NCBI GenBank assembly: GCA_007922225.1
Contig: ML680053.1
Coordinates: forward strand, 22,442,379-22,506,378
Direction of reading: 5' to 3'
Origin: Emydura subglobosa
Lineage: Eukaryota; Chordata; Testudines; Chelidae
Length of the DNA stretch: 64,000 nucleotides
Below, in pieces: positions 1 through 10,100 of this stretch. Position numbers and translations under genes: made by a program. The notes below the pieces were generated by a model. The model saw nothing but the letters and a program-made list of their open reading frames with translations, had not been told where the DNA came from and did not search any database. Position 1 is the stretch's first letter. Each line of letters starts with the position of its first letter.

Positions 1-1639
1 CTTCTGCAAAACTCACATTGCTTGCAGTAAGCAATCGTTACCAACAGTCATGAAAAAGAAGTAAAAGGCCATTTTGAAAGGCAGAGATGGGTTAACTCTA
101 TGGAATTCATCTTGAAACTCTCTTGTTTACAAGCTGGAGATATTCTATCACAGTAATTCAGGGGAAGAAAAAACAACACCTGCTTAACTGCCCTTACTGC
201 ATTATCAAGCACTGCTCTAGAAGTTCATGTCGTTCATGTTTATCCAGATGAGCTTGCATTTTTATTAAACAAAGCCTGCCAGGGAATAGCTGAAATGCCC
301 CACACTAAAGTATCTGGAAAATTGAGTTAAATTGTTGACTCTCCTTTTTAATCTGATCAAAGGGACTTATTAGTTATTGTTACATTAAGCAATGATGAGC
401 AAGTGAGGAATATTCACACTGCATAACAAATTCAGGCAATCTATTAGATTATGCAATTTCGACAAATGGGATTCAAATCGGATTTGTGGACACCATCTTC
501 ATAATCAAGCACTGGTGATAAAGGCTGGCTGGCTAGCTCCACTAAAAACTCAATTAGTGACAGTGCTGCAGTATCACTCAAAAAGAAACTTGCTAGCTGG
601 TGGCCTTTTTTGATCACTAGAGGCAAACATTTCTTGCATGGCATATTTTATGCACTGCCTCATATTTTATAGTTTTACTGTGGCAACTGCTTTCTCTAAT
701 GACTTCCCAACTCTCAGCTCTCTAGACTATAGCATGTGTAGGATGCTACTGTCCCCTCATTTATATAAAGAAGCACAACCAAATGTGTTTTAACACAGCC
801 ATCTGCAAAGACATAAATGAGTTTGTTCCGGGGTGTAATCCAGAACAGTGAGGGGTTGTGTCTCCACCTTCGCAATAACTTGGGATACCTTAATGCTCTG
901 TTGTTGTAGCTCCCTTGTCTGGATGCTCCCAGCCAGCATATGAGGATGCACTTATTGTCTGTGTGCTAAACAGTCCTGGACCAGCAACTCTGACTCCAGC
1001 AGCCTGATTGTTACACCACAGCCACTCTCTGGTCTCCACCAGACTTGTTTGCTACTAGACAAATGAATTCCAACACACTCCCAGTCCCAAATTTCCCCTA
1101 AACCATTTGCTCTGAAATGTCCAGCCCTCTCCTGGACCACTCAGTGAAATAATGAGATTTGTTTGCTCGTTTAAAGAGATGATGTCTGTTACCCCTGAAT
1201 TTGACATTCCTGAATGTTTCCCAGAACTTAACAGTACTGCAGTCATCTATTTTGTATGTTCAGCCACTGCCAGCTGAAAACCAAACATCACATAGCTAGG
1301 AAAAATCTGAGGCCTTTGTGAGACAAGGTCAGAAGTCATTAGTAGTATGTTAATCTGAAAAGCAGGAAGGGACAGAAAGTTGTGGAAGAGAGTGAGTGAA
1401 TAGAGATGTTGGTTTTAGATGGCCCTTATAGTGTTGTTATGGCTAGAAATACTAGAAAAGTTTTGAGATAATGGAAAGTTTGTTGAAATTAGGAGAATTG
1501 GTGATCCAGTAGAGGTTATTAGACTGAGCTACTAGGAGTGACTATAGGTTATGTGTTTTGTTAGAGTTAGCTATAAAAGATTAGGTAAAAGTAAATACCT
1601 CAGAGCAGTCCAAGGGAGCTTTTCTTTTGCCAAGGAGCT
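1..1639. other. Unassigned AT-rich DNA, no gene seen
   Basis: No domain-bearing frame or RNA gene is visible on either strand, and I recognise no repeat family here. Short frames such as 952-1140 and 1055-1246 (minus) overlap each other and look like chance frames. The right edge runs into the CR1 tail. Very old repeat sequence could be present and undetectable by eye. Confidence 0.5.
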
Positions 1640-1725
1640 GAGGTTAGTCTTGCTTTGAGCAGCGGGTTGGACTAGATGACCTCCTGAGGTCCCTTCAGAC
1701 TCTAATCTTCTATGATTCTATGATA
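1640..1725 (+). mobile_element. CR1 LINE, 3' tail only
   Basis: The end of a CR1 3' untranslated region: the block 'ggactagatgacctcctgag' is followed by 'gtcccttcagactct' and closes with the tandem ATTCTATGAT-type tail at about 1711-1724. CR1 copies are normally cut off at the 5' end during reverse transcription, so a copy of under 100 bp is common. No coding sequence is left. Confidence 0.9.
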
Positions 1726-1726
1726 C

Positions 1727-2875
1727 CTAAACATCAGCTGGAAGAAAATAGGGGCCCTGGAAGCCCGGATTGCGATCACTCAAAACCATCTCAGACTGTG
1801 GGTACCTATATCTGGCATGTCTTAAATCTATTGCGTGTGTGTGTGTTTAAAATCTAATAAATAGTAGTTTTAGATAAGAGCACACTTGTTTATATCAATC
1901 ATTTATCAGATGGAAACACTGTGTCCCCACTGATTTAGTCCTGACACCACCTTGAGACAGACAGTTAAGTTACTACTGCTTTGGGTTCTGAAAACCCTGG
2001 GCAACAATACCCAGCAGCTTACCATATTAACTAGTGCTAACAATTAGCTAAATTGAGGTACAGCACTGGGTTGGTTTAGATTAAAAAAAAAGTTTGTTAA
2101 CAACAGGACATAGGTTAAGTGATGCCAAGTAAAAGAAATAGAGGTAGAGATGTTTACAAGCAAATAAAAGTGAAAAACACTTTCCAGAGCCTAAGACTTA
2201 ACAAAACTACCGTGTTGGTTCAAGGTAAGAGTCTCACCACACTTCCTTCCAGCAAGATGGCTGTCCTCCCTGTTGATCAGGATCTCCCACAAAGTCCAAA
2301 GTGCTCAGTTTCTTTGTCTTCTTAGGTGAAAGATAACATGGGGTTCTTTGCCCCTCTGTTTATAGTCTAGTGAAGTTTCAAATGGATTCTTCTGAAGGTT
2401 ACCCCCCAGTATAAAGGAGGGAGACCTAGAGTCTTGTGCTGAAGCAAGTTTCATGATGGTTTCTTTCCCCACTGGGGTTTGCTAAAACGCAAGTTCCTGC
2501 CCTGTCAAATGCAAATTAGTGGCCACTTGCCACGTGATCGCCAGTCGACTCCGATGACGCCTGGTTGGAGGCATCAAATTATCCTTTATCTGGGAAAAAA
2601 ACTAGTTACCCACACTTCAGATCTGTCTCATAAAAACATTTTAGTTCCACATTTCCTTCACAGTTGTATGGTCCCTTGGGTGCTAACCATAAAATACACC
2701 ATGCAAGAATATTAATGATCAGTGCATTATTAGTTTTCCAATGATACCTTACATGATACATATCAGATATAGCTTATGATATTAATGAACTGGGGTACAC
2801 TGAACTATTCAGGCCAGCTGAAACTCACTACCCGAAACCAGTGAGCCCCTTGCCTTCTTGTATTGGGATGCAGTT
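1727..2875. other. Possible old LTR-type repeat, no gene seen
   Basis: This stretch has a short (GT)n run near 1836-1848. From about 1905 its style resembles reversed LTR sequence known from turtles, with 'caaataaaagtgaaaaaca' near 2160 and mixed T-rich tracts. I could not find paired termini or a target duplication, so the LTR reading is a guess. The frames at 2119-2325 and 2479-2715 match nothing I know. Confidence 0.3.
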
Positions 2876-2979
2876 AGGTTCACACATACATCTCAGAACA
2901 AAGAATACAGACCATGCCCACAGAATGGGACAGTATCCTGGACAGTAGTGACTCAGAAAAGGATTTAGGGGTTATAGGG

Positions 2980-3479
2980 AATATCTGTACTCTGAGCAGA
3001 GAGAGTCTCAGAGCCTGCATTGACGGACTCAGGCTCATAGGACTCATGCTATGGTGATAAAAATAATTGTGTAGACATTGTGGCTTGGGCTCCTAAGCCT
3101 AGCAAGAGGTTTGGACTCCAGAGCCCAAGCTCCAATGTCTACACAGCTATTTTCAGTGCTGTAGTGTGAGTCCCACAAGCCCAAGTCTGTAGACCTGGGC
3201 TCTGATACTCAGGCTATGTCTACACTACCGTCTATGTCGGCAAAACTTATGTCGCTCAGGGGTGTGAATATTCCACCCGCTGAGTGACATATGTTACACC
3301 AACCTAAGCACTAGTGTGCACAGTGCTATGCCGATGAGAGAGCTCTCTCTATTGGACTGGAGCGTTTTCACCAGACATGCTGCAGCAGCGCAGTTGTATT
3401 GGTACACCTGCTGTGCTGCAGTGCTGTATGTGTAGACATGGCCTCATTGCCACTGACAGTGTAGACACACATATACTAG
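2980..3479. mobile_element. MITE A (palindromic, GC-richer), host of MITE B
   Basis: Foldback-type sequence lying inside the CR1. Its centre contains 'gtgtagacattgtggcttgg' near 3071 and an inverted counterpart 'ccaatgtctacacagctatt' near 3132. The right remnant 'actgacagtgtagacac' sits at about 3453-3470, beyond MITE B. I know such palindromes from turtle genomes as non-autonomous DNA elements. The exact ends are eroded and no target duplication could be fixed. Confidence 0.65.
3211..3443. mobile_element. MITE B with TATGTCTACAC-type inverted ends
   Basis: The left end reads 'caggctatgtctacac' and the right end 'gtgtagacatggcct', which is its inverted complement apart from one or two changes. 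The interior has the mirror blocks 'cttatgtcgctcagggg' and 'cgctgagtgacatatgtta'. It carries no coding sequence. It interrupts MITE A: 'gggctctgatactc' lies before it and 'cattgccactgacagtg' after it. The superfamily is not established, because the target duplication is ambiguous. Confidence 0.75.
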
Positions 3480-4389
3480 GCAAGCAAGTGAACCTGAGCT
3501 TGCAGTGTGATGCTGTGGCAAAAAGAGGTAATGGGATATTTGGATGTTTAAACGGGAGTAGTGAGTAGGATCAGGGAGGTGATTTTACCTCTGAATATGG
3601 CATTAGTGAGATCAATACTGGAATGCTCTGTCCAATTCTGCTGTCCGCTTTTTAAAAACAATGTTGAAAAATTGGAGAGGGGCAGAGAAGAGCCAGAAAA
3701 ATTATTCAAGGGCAGTAAAACATGCCTCACAGTGAGAGACTTCAAGTGCGCAACTTACTTAGCTTATCAAAAAGAAGATTGACGGGTGGCTTCATTACAG
3801 GGTATAAGTACATTCATGGGGAAAAAATAACAAGTACTAAAGGGCTTTTTAGTTTAGCCAATAAAGGCACAACAAGAACCAATGGCTGGAAGTTAAAACC
3901 AGACAAATTCATATTAGAAAATCAGGCACATTTTTTTTTTAACGGTAAGGTTGATTAACCACTAGAACAAACTACCAAGGGTCGTGGTGGATTCTCCATT
4001 TTTGAAATCTTCATATCAAGACCGGATGCCTTTTTAGAATATATGTTTTAATAAATACAAGTTTTTGGGCTTAATACAGTGGTATCTCAGTGAAATTTTA
4101 TCGCCTGTGATCTACAGTAGATCAGGCTAGATGATTTAATGGTCCATTCTGGCCTTGTATTCTGTGAATCAAATCACAGCTATGCTTAAGCTAATTCCAC
4201 TGGATTCCCATCCATGAAGGATCCACTTAAGGAATGCCTTCAATTGATTTTAAACCACCACTCTCCTCACCACAGTGACTTTCAACATCCTACTTAATGG
4301 GCCCTGTGATACTGGCAGACCAGGTGTGAATCAGGCACACCAAAGCAGTCTAGGCAGCGGAAGAGGGATCCCACCAGAGGCTGATGGAA

Positions 4390-4948
4390 GCACAAACAAT
4401 ACAGCAGCAAAAGGAGCATCTCCACCCAGTGAATAACCCCTCACCCTTTCTCACAACACAAGGGAGTGGGAGAAAGTTTGCCCAATTTATAAAAATACTG
4501 ACTGTATAGAAGAGTATCTGTCTACTTTGGAGATATTATGTGGGATGCACAAGATTCCAGAGGATAAAGAGATGCCTATCTTCTTACCCAAATTAACTGG
4601 GAAAGCTAGACAAGGGGTTCAATGATACAGAGTAGGGCAATGCGAAGGTGTATATTAAATTTAAAGAAAATGTATTGAAAAGATTTAAGATTACCCCTGA
4701 GATCTATTAATTGAAGTATAGAAAATTCAGAATGTTTAACACTATCACTCATGTTGAATATGTGCATAAAATGTGTAGTTTTTATGAGAAAATGGATAAT
4801 GGGGGTGGGGGCTAAAGATGATTATGAAAAACTGTTTGATCTGATGGTTCAGGAGCAATTTTTATGGGTAGATACAAATGAAGTAAAGGCAGCCAGATGT
4901 GACAAAAAATCTTCCCCAGGTTTCGAGGCTGCAGAAATTGTTGATTAA
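4390..4948 (+). pseudogene. Gypsy Gag remnant with SCAN-like segment
   Basis: Frame 3 from about 4509 reads EEYLSTLEILCGMHKIPED then PKLTGKAR, a Gag capsid signature of vertebrate Gypsy elements. A stop follows. After a frame change, 4751-4948 (frame 2) reads KWIMGVGAKDDYEKLFDLM and then EQFLW, which resembles the helical Gag segment related to the SCAN dimerisation domain of zinc-finger proteins. An in-frame stop at about 4708 and at least one frameshift near 4790 break it. Possible upstream Gag (MEAQTIQQQK) begins near 4384. The SCAN relationship is from the literature on Gmr1-like Gag; the match here is by eye. Confidence 0.75.
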
Positions 4949-5088
4949 TATGTTGAATCAAGGGCCTGTGGGGGTGCATATCCCGTGAGAAGGGAAATCC
5001 CCTGTCACCCAGGGTAAGAGGAGGTAATAAACTTAACCTCAACTTTGATAAAAGACCCAAAGGGATCCCAGATTCTAAAGCCTCCTAT

Positions 5089-5160
5089 CAAAAGGGAAGA
5101 CAGGTAGTCTGTCATTGCTGTGGGGCTCCCGTCCATATATTGCCAAATTGCCCAAAATGT
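5089..5160 (+). pseudogene. Gag nucleocapsid CCHC zinc knuckle
   Basis: Frame 1 translates to CHCCGAPVHILPNC at 5110-5151. The spacing C-x2-C-x4-H-x4-C is the complete retroviral-type zinc knuckle that binds genomic RNA in Gag. All four metal ligands are kept even though the surrounding frame is broken. It lies between the SCAN-like Gag segment and the protease, the position expected in an intact element. Confidence 0.88.
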
Positions 5161-5284
5161 AAAGTAACTCCATGACCCACACCCTGCCCTGTCACAGTGA
5201 GTCCCACTATCATTGCCCCAGAGGCAGCAGTAGAGAAGGTGAAAAACCCAGTGAACTATATTAGGACTGAATCTCAGGAAGGTA

Positions 5285-5776
5285 GTGAAGAATTTATTAA
5301 GAATGCTAAAGGTAAATGGCTTAGAGAGTGAGGGCTGGAGGGACACAGCGTTCCAAGTCACTTTGATTAATGAAAGTTTGGTAAGGAAGGAAAACAGAAT
5401 TCCTGGTAAAAGTTTAAATCTTTTAGCTTTGGCCAAATTCTCTGTAAATGTACCATTGGCTATGGCACACCCTGAGTGCGAGGATTTTAAGGGAGCTATT
5501 GTTGTAGAGATCAAGAATCTGCTTCCTGCTGATATTTTAACAGGTAATAATATTTTAACCATGTGTAAGCAGGTTAATGTCATAACTTGCAGCCAGAAAG
5601 AGTACGGCTGTACCTCTCCTGGTTTGACTGTGGACAGGAAGAAGGGCTGTGAGCAGGAGGGAAATGCCTTCAGTCCTTTGTCAATTGAAGGTAGCAGTTT
5701 ATCCTCAGAAAAAGGGTTTGAAGATTCCACTGCTTTGCCAAAGTTTAATCTTAACTTCCGTGAGACTCAAAAGTAG
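5285..5776 (+). pseudogene. Gypsy retropepsin (aspartic protease) remnant
   Basis: An open frame of 163 codons (frame 2). Residues about 10-90 fit the Gypsy protease pattern: GWRDTAFQVTLINESLV, then PGKSLNLLALAKFSVNVPLA, then NLLPADILTGNNIL. The catalytic D-[ST]-G triplet reads Asp-Thr-Ala, so the key glycine is lost. The final stretch near LTGNNI corresponds to the usual LLGxDI close of the fold. The remaining residues, about 95-163, match the variable linker that follows protease. A long antisense frame (5005-5730, minus) is a by-product of this coding remnant. Confidence 0.82.
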
Positions 5777-5889
5777 TTTACTGAGGCTCAACAGTCTGAT
5801 TCTTCCCTGGACAAGGAGATGACTGCAGCTTAAAATAATAACCCAGATTGGGAAAGAAAGAGTGTATTTTTTCTAGAAGGAGGTTTGTT

Positions 5890-6300
5890 GTATAGAGAGG
5901 TTCCCGTAAGGAAAAAGATTAATCCTGGTAAGATTTGCAAGCAGGTGCTTGTGCCTCATAAGTACAGAACAGCATTGCTGCAGTTGGCTCATGATTGCCT
6001 ATTTGCTGGACACTTAGAAGTGGAGAGAACCTGTGACAGGATTATACAGAATTTCTATTGAGACAGTAAAAAATTACTGTTAGAATCACTGTAAAAAATT
6101 ACAACTGTTAGAGTTGTGTCTTATGTCAGGAGCGTAAGAGTTTAAAGGGACCCTGCGAGGCACCATTCCAGCCATTGTCCATCATTAAGGAGGAGCTTGC
6201 CAGAATGTCTGTAGATATTGTAGGCCTCCTCTCCAAACCTTCCAAGAAAGAAAGAAAGAAAGAAAGAACTTTCTGTGGTGGATTCTGCCACAGGTATTTA
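5890..6300 (+). pseudogene. Gypsy integrase remnant: H2C2 domain and start of core
   Basis: Around 5948-6060 the translation reads VPHKYRTALLQLAHDCLFAG and then HLEVERTCDRIIQNFY, the histidine half of the HHCC integrase zinc-binding domain. It continues with CVLCQERKSLKGPCEAPFQP at about 6114-6173 (the cysteine half), and SVDIVGLLSKPSK at about 6207-6245, the start of the catalytic core with its first Asp. An (AAAG)n run interrupts it, followed by VVDSATG. A stop lies between the two zinc-ligand halves near 6060. The rest of the DDE core is deleted. Confidence 0.85.
6244..6269. repeat. (AAAG)n microsatellite inside the integrase remnant
   Basis: About six tandem AAAG units run from 6244 to 6269. 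They fall between the SKPSK and VVDSATG parts of the integrase core, so the array expanded after the coding frame stopped mattering. Confidence 0.95.
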
Positions 6301-6435
6301 TAATATAGACTGCCATAGTTACCATTGTAGCACAATAAATCTTATTAGACCTTGGTACAAATTTCATGTCTGTAGTTTTAAATAATGTATGGGATTTGTG
6401 TGGCGTGAGGCACACACTGCATAGGGGTCTTACTG

Positions 6436-6580
6436 GATCTATTGGGAGGTGCAAAATCCATAAGCACTCTGGATTTGACTCATGGATATTGGCACATTCC
6501 TGTAGGTGCTGGTGCCCAGGAAAAATCAGCTTTTATAGTGGAATCTGGCCTATATGAGTTTATTGACAGGCCCTTGTGTC
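6436..6580 (+). pseudogene. Gypsy reverse transcriptase fragment (motif A)
   Basis: Frame 1 reads LGGAKSISTLDLTHGYWHIP, followed by EKSAFIVESGLYEF. This is the RT segment around motif A of Ty3/Gypsy elements, and the Asp of LDL (codon 6472-6474) is the first catalytic aspartate. The sequence beyond GLYEF loses the expected MPFGL block by frameshift or deletion. The YxDD motif and RNase H are absent. Its place downstream of the integrase remnant makes this copy informative. Confidence 0.85.
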
Positions 6581-8997
6581 TGTTTCCTCTGAAAGTCCAT
6601 CTGCCAAGCTGGTTCCCAGTGGTGGGAGTGAGGTATTACTTCCTGCTAGCAGATGGGAGGGCAATATTCCTCTATCAGATGTGTTTAATTGGTGGAGTGC
6701 AGTCATGTTCCAACCCTCACCCTATCTCTCTCCTCTCCTCTCATGGTGGTATACCCGTCATGTCCCTAGAAGGGAGAAAGGGCAGTGCTCCCCATTAACA
6801 TTCTGGCCATCTTCTTTGCAAGGGCATAGGAAGCATGGTGGGAGTTACACTTCTTATCCACTTCTGACCCCAAGTATATTGTTGCTTCCATTGTTCATGT
6901 GATGGTCCAGGACAATAGAGAATAGGTGATCAGACTGTGGTTTATCATTCTCCTTTCTTTACTGGGAATTATTCTGAAATTCCTAGTCAGTCCTCAATGG
7001 CAGGGGGGGTGCTGTAACAAGTTTTGAAAACAAATGGGTGAAGAATGATATTCTTCGGACTCATTTTTCTCTGCTGTGTCAAACCTTTTTATTTAAGAGT
7101 GGATATGGGCTAAGCTAAAAATAGACTTTCACCTTGTTGCATAGTGTTGTCAATAACAGCTACAGTACCATTAAAACATCAGTGTTTTTTCTACATTGAG
7201 TTTTTAGCTATATCTCTCTGTCTATCTTTTTTATGGGTTTATACCCCATCACTGTATTTTCAGAATGCTTTTCAGGTAAAATCAATAGCAATAGTGAAGT
7301 CAAACAGGATCCTGAGGCTTCACATAGCTTTGATGAATGGGAGCTGTATGACTTCAATGGAAGGTGGAGAGAGACAGCATCTTTGCTAGTTCTTCAAAAC
7401 ATTTCCCCTTTTGGACCAGCCTCACTTCAGTCTGGGTGTAGCTTGAGCCAGCTGCTCTTCATCCAAGAGCTGATCTTTTGTAGGCATTTTGACATTTTAG
7501 TAGTGGCTGTGGTGGCATCAGCTGAGAATGAGATCTATAGATGAGTGTCTTCAGCACACCGGAGAAGCATTATATTTCAAACATTATATTTCTACAGAAG
7601 TATCTGTACTCAGGCAATATTCCACACTGTAAACCTGTTTTCAGGCCAACAGAGGCAGAGGTGGTGGCAGGGAGTTGTATTGCCAGTGATCATTTTAAAT
7701 AAAAGTAATATATTCCTTATTTATTCTGCATAACCTCCTATTATGATGACTCTTGCGGTATCAGCTGTGTAAGTGCTGAATGCTCAAGTTAACGCTAAAA
7801 GGGCCATATTTTAACTAAATACGTAGGGTCTTGAAAAAAGAACTATATATATATTTTACTCCCAGTTATGCATATAAAGGTACAAACCTGCCTTGAGGAT
7901 TATGAAAAGCCATATTGCTACAAGTGAAATTCCATGTGGGATTAGTCACAAGACATTGCGGAGCTCTGGGCTGTACAGATGGTACAGGGCTGCTGCGTCA
8001 TTGTTAAAGAGGGTTCAAAAGAGAAATGGGTCTATGGCCCCATCCCAGTCCACTTTGGAGAAACTAGGGCCAGCAGTGGTCTTGCACAAACCTTGCAGTT
8101 AGTGGTGTGCAAGGACCACATGGTGCCTGGCTCCTGCACAGCTAGCAAGAATTTATTCTCTTCCCTTGACCCGCGTACCATGTTCATCAGCACAATCTTC
8201 CTCTTTATATTTGATTTTTTCTATTTATCCTTCCAACCATGTCAGATATTTGTGCATTCTCTCTGTGCATACTTTGGTGTCTTTGAAAATGCACATCTAG
8301 AACTGAGGGTCTCTAAAAACTGGATGCTTGCAGGGTAAGATGTGTCCTTAGATAGGACACACATATTCATTTCTTGTATGGTAAAATACTGTTTGCCTTA
8401 TTTGAGGCCTAAATATTTTAACCAAAGGCTGAAATGTTGAAAGGAAAATTGCATCCATTTTGAACAGCACAGTGGTATGCCAGTTCATAGGATAAGTGAA
8501 ACAGTCTATCATTGCTACCCACCATACAAAGACTCCTAATAGGGGAGCAGACAAACCAGCCACTCCTGAATACATTGGAATGGAAAGAATGGTGGTATCT
8601 TAACAGGTTCCTCCTGAAGAAAAAGGTAAAGGGACAGACACACAAGGCTTCTTGGAGAAAGGGTTTCAGTTTATGGCTTCATGTGGAAACTATACAAAAA
8701 CTTCTCAATTTTTGCTGTCTTCCACTTGAAGTTTTCCATTGCATTTGAAAAAGGGTAACTTGAAGATATGAGCCCACTCCCCCACAAATCCATGTCACAT
8801 TCTGCTATCTTGGGATCCTTCTTAAGGCTCTGGGGTCACTCACCACCACCTCTCACCTTGTCATGAGCCTCTGCGACATCTTGTGATGCATCTGCCTGGA
8901 TTAGGAAGCTGACAGCAGAGGCAATGAACAATTTTCCAAATAGGCAATGGAGAACAACAATTAGGGTATTAAGTGGGTGTGTTCTTGGGGAGAAAGG
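6581..8997. other. Unassigned DNA after the Gypsy remnant, no gene seen
   Basis: 6581-7012 may still be Gypsy 3' sequence: frame 6576-6902 reads SESPSAKLVPSGGSEVLLPA, which I cannot place. A G-run lies at about 7002-7008 and 'tgctgtaacaag' follows, which could be the start of an LTR. From 7144 on, overlapping short frames (7144-7389, 7233-7544, 7979-8338, 8512-8748) resemble no known protein and have no shared boundary. I see no exon-like structure. Confidence 0.4.
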
Positions 8998-9090
8998 ATA
9001 GTCCAGGGATTAGGAAACTAGTCCAAGAATCTGGAGATCCAAGTCCAATTTTGTACGTTACCACAGACTTCCTCTCTGACCTTGGGCAAA
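8998..9090 (+). mobile_element. MIR SINE, left half (cut by CR1)
   Basis: The tRNA-derived head and start of the core are visible: 'agtccagggattaggaaact' and then 'tctctgaccttgggcaaa', the most conserved MIR core word. The element stops abruptly at 9090 and resumes at 9991, after the CR1. Confidence 0.82.
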
Positions 9091-9990
9091 CATGGATACA
9101 TGTAAAGTAATTCCCATTGGAAAAAATAATGCTAACTATACATACAAAATGATGGGATCCAAATTAGCTGCCCCATCCAAGAAAAAGAACTTGGAGTCAT
9201 TTTGAATAGTTTTGTGAAAACATCTACTCAATGAGCAGTGGAAGTCAAAAAAGCTAACAAAATCTTAGAAACCATTAGGAAAGGAATAGATAATAAGACA
9301 TAAAATATCATAATACCACTGTATAAATCCATGGTGTACCCACAGCTTGAGTATTGTGTGCTGTTCTAGTCACCATGTCTCAGAAAAGATATATTAGAAC
9401 TGGAAAAGGTACAGAGAAGGGCAACAAAAATGATTAAAGGTATGGAACAGCTTCCATATGAGAAGAGATTAAAAAGACAGGTACTGTTCAGCTTGAAAAA
9501 GAGACAGCTGAGAAGAGATATAATAAATGTCTATAAAATAATAAATGGTGTGGAAAAAATGAATAAGGAAGTGTTATTTACCCCCTTCACATAATACAAG
9601 GACCGGGAGTCACCCAATGAAATTAATAGGCAGCAGGTTGAAAACAAAGAAAAAGAGAGTTCTTCAATGCAGTCATCCTCTGGAACACATTGCTAGGGGA
9701 TGTTGTGAAGACCAAAAGTATAAATGGGTTAAAAAAGGAGTTAGATAAGTTAATGGGCATAGTTCCATTAATGGCTATTAGCCAAGATTGTCAGGGATGC
9801 AACCTCCATGCTCTGGGTGTCCCTGGCCTCTGATTGACAGAAGCTTGGAGTGGACAACAAGGGATGGATATCTTGATGGTTGCCTGTTCTGTTCATTCCC
9901 ACTGAGGCATCGGGCACTGGCTACAGTCAAAAGACAGTATACTGGGCTAAATGCAACATTAGTCTAACCCAGTATGGCCGTTCTTATGTA
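9091..9990 (+). mobile_element. CR1 LINE 3' portion inserted in a MIR
   Basis: It starts in the CR1 C-terminal coding region ('catggatacatgtaaagtaa'). It covers the segment whose decayed translation includes LEYCVLF-like, TKMIKGMEQLPYEKRLKR-like and FSLKKRQLR-like words. It then passes through the 3' UTR ('ttaatggctattagccaaga') and ends in 'ccagtatggccgttcttatg'. Multiple stops are present. It is the same 3' subfamily as the minus-strand copies at 38023, 43597 and 59838. No target duplication is obvious, which is usual for CR1. Confidence 0.9.
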
Positions 9991-10100
9991 ATCCCTCAGT
10001 TCCCCATTGGTACAGTTGGGATAACAGCACTTCTCTACAAATACATTAAAGATTGTGAGGTGCTCAGGTACTATGGTACTACGGCCATATAAATATCTTA
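9991..10100 (+). mobile_element. MIR SINE, right half
   Basis: Continues the element cut at 9090: 'cctcagttccccattggtac', then 'gggataacagcacttc' and 'attaaagattgtgaggtgct', in the order of the MIR/CORE-SINE consensus. About 20 consensus bases are missing at the junction. Confidence 0.82.

Larger units (their letters stand above)
2876..4172 (+). mobile_element. CR1 LINE, 3' half, split by nested MITEs
   Basis: The left part (2876-2979) covers the post-RT coding region ('gactcagaaaaggatttagg'). It stops at about 2980 and resumes at about 3480 ('gcagtgtgatgctgtggc'), continuing through the CR1 C-terminal coding region and 3' end to about 4172. Frames 3561-3782 and 3722-3958 translate to decayed pieces of that C-terminus, for example ALVRSILECSVQF and NGWKLKPDKF. 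These pieces lie in different frames, so the copy is dead. The 3' end uses the 'tctggccttgtattctgtgaatc' form rather than the ATTCTATGAT tail, so it is a different subfamily from 1640-1725. Confidence 0.88.
4300..7012 (+). mobile_element. Degenerate Ty3/Gypsy retrotransposon, Gmr1-like domain order
   Basis: Domain remnants run Gag (about 4390-4950), CCHC knuckle (5110-5151), protease (about 5315-5570), integrase zinc-binding and core start (5945-6300), then RT (6436-6570). Integrase before RT is the reverse of ordinary Ty3/Gypsy and matches the published Gmr1-like clade. The parts lie in all three frames with internal stops, so the element is dead. Most of the integrase core, most of RT and all of RNase H are missing. 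A G-rich tract near 6999-7009 could be the polypurine tract. LTRs were not identified at either end. The left boundary is uncertain. Confidence 0.8.

Noticed and set aside
5005..5730. A 241-codon minus-strand open frame, the longest in the window
   Set aside because: It lies antisense to Gypsy Gag/protease remnants whose sense translation matches known motifs. Its own sequence matches nothing.
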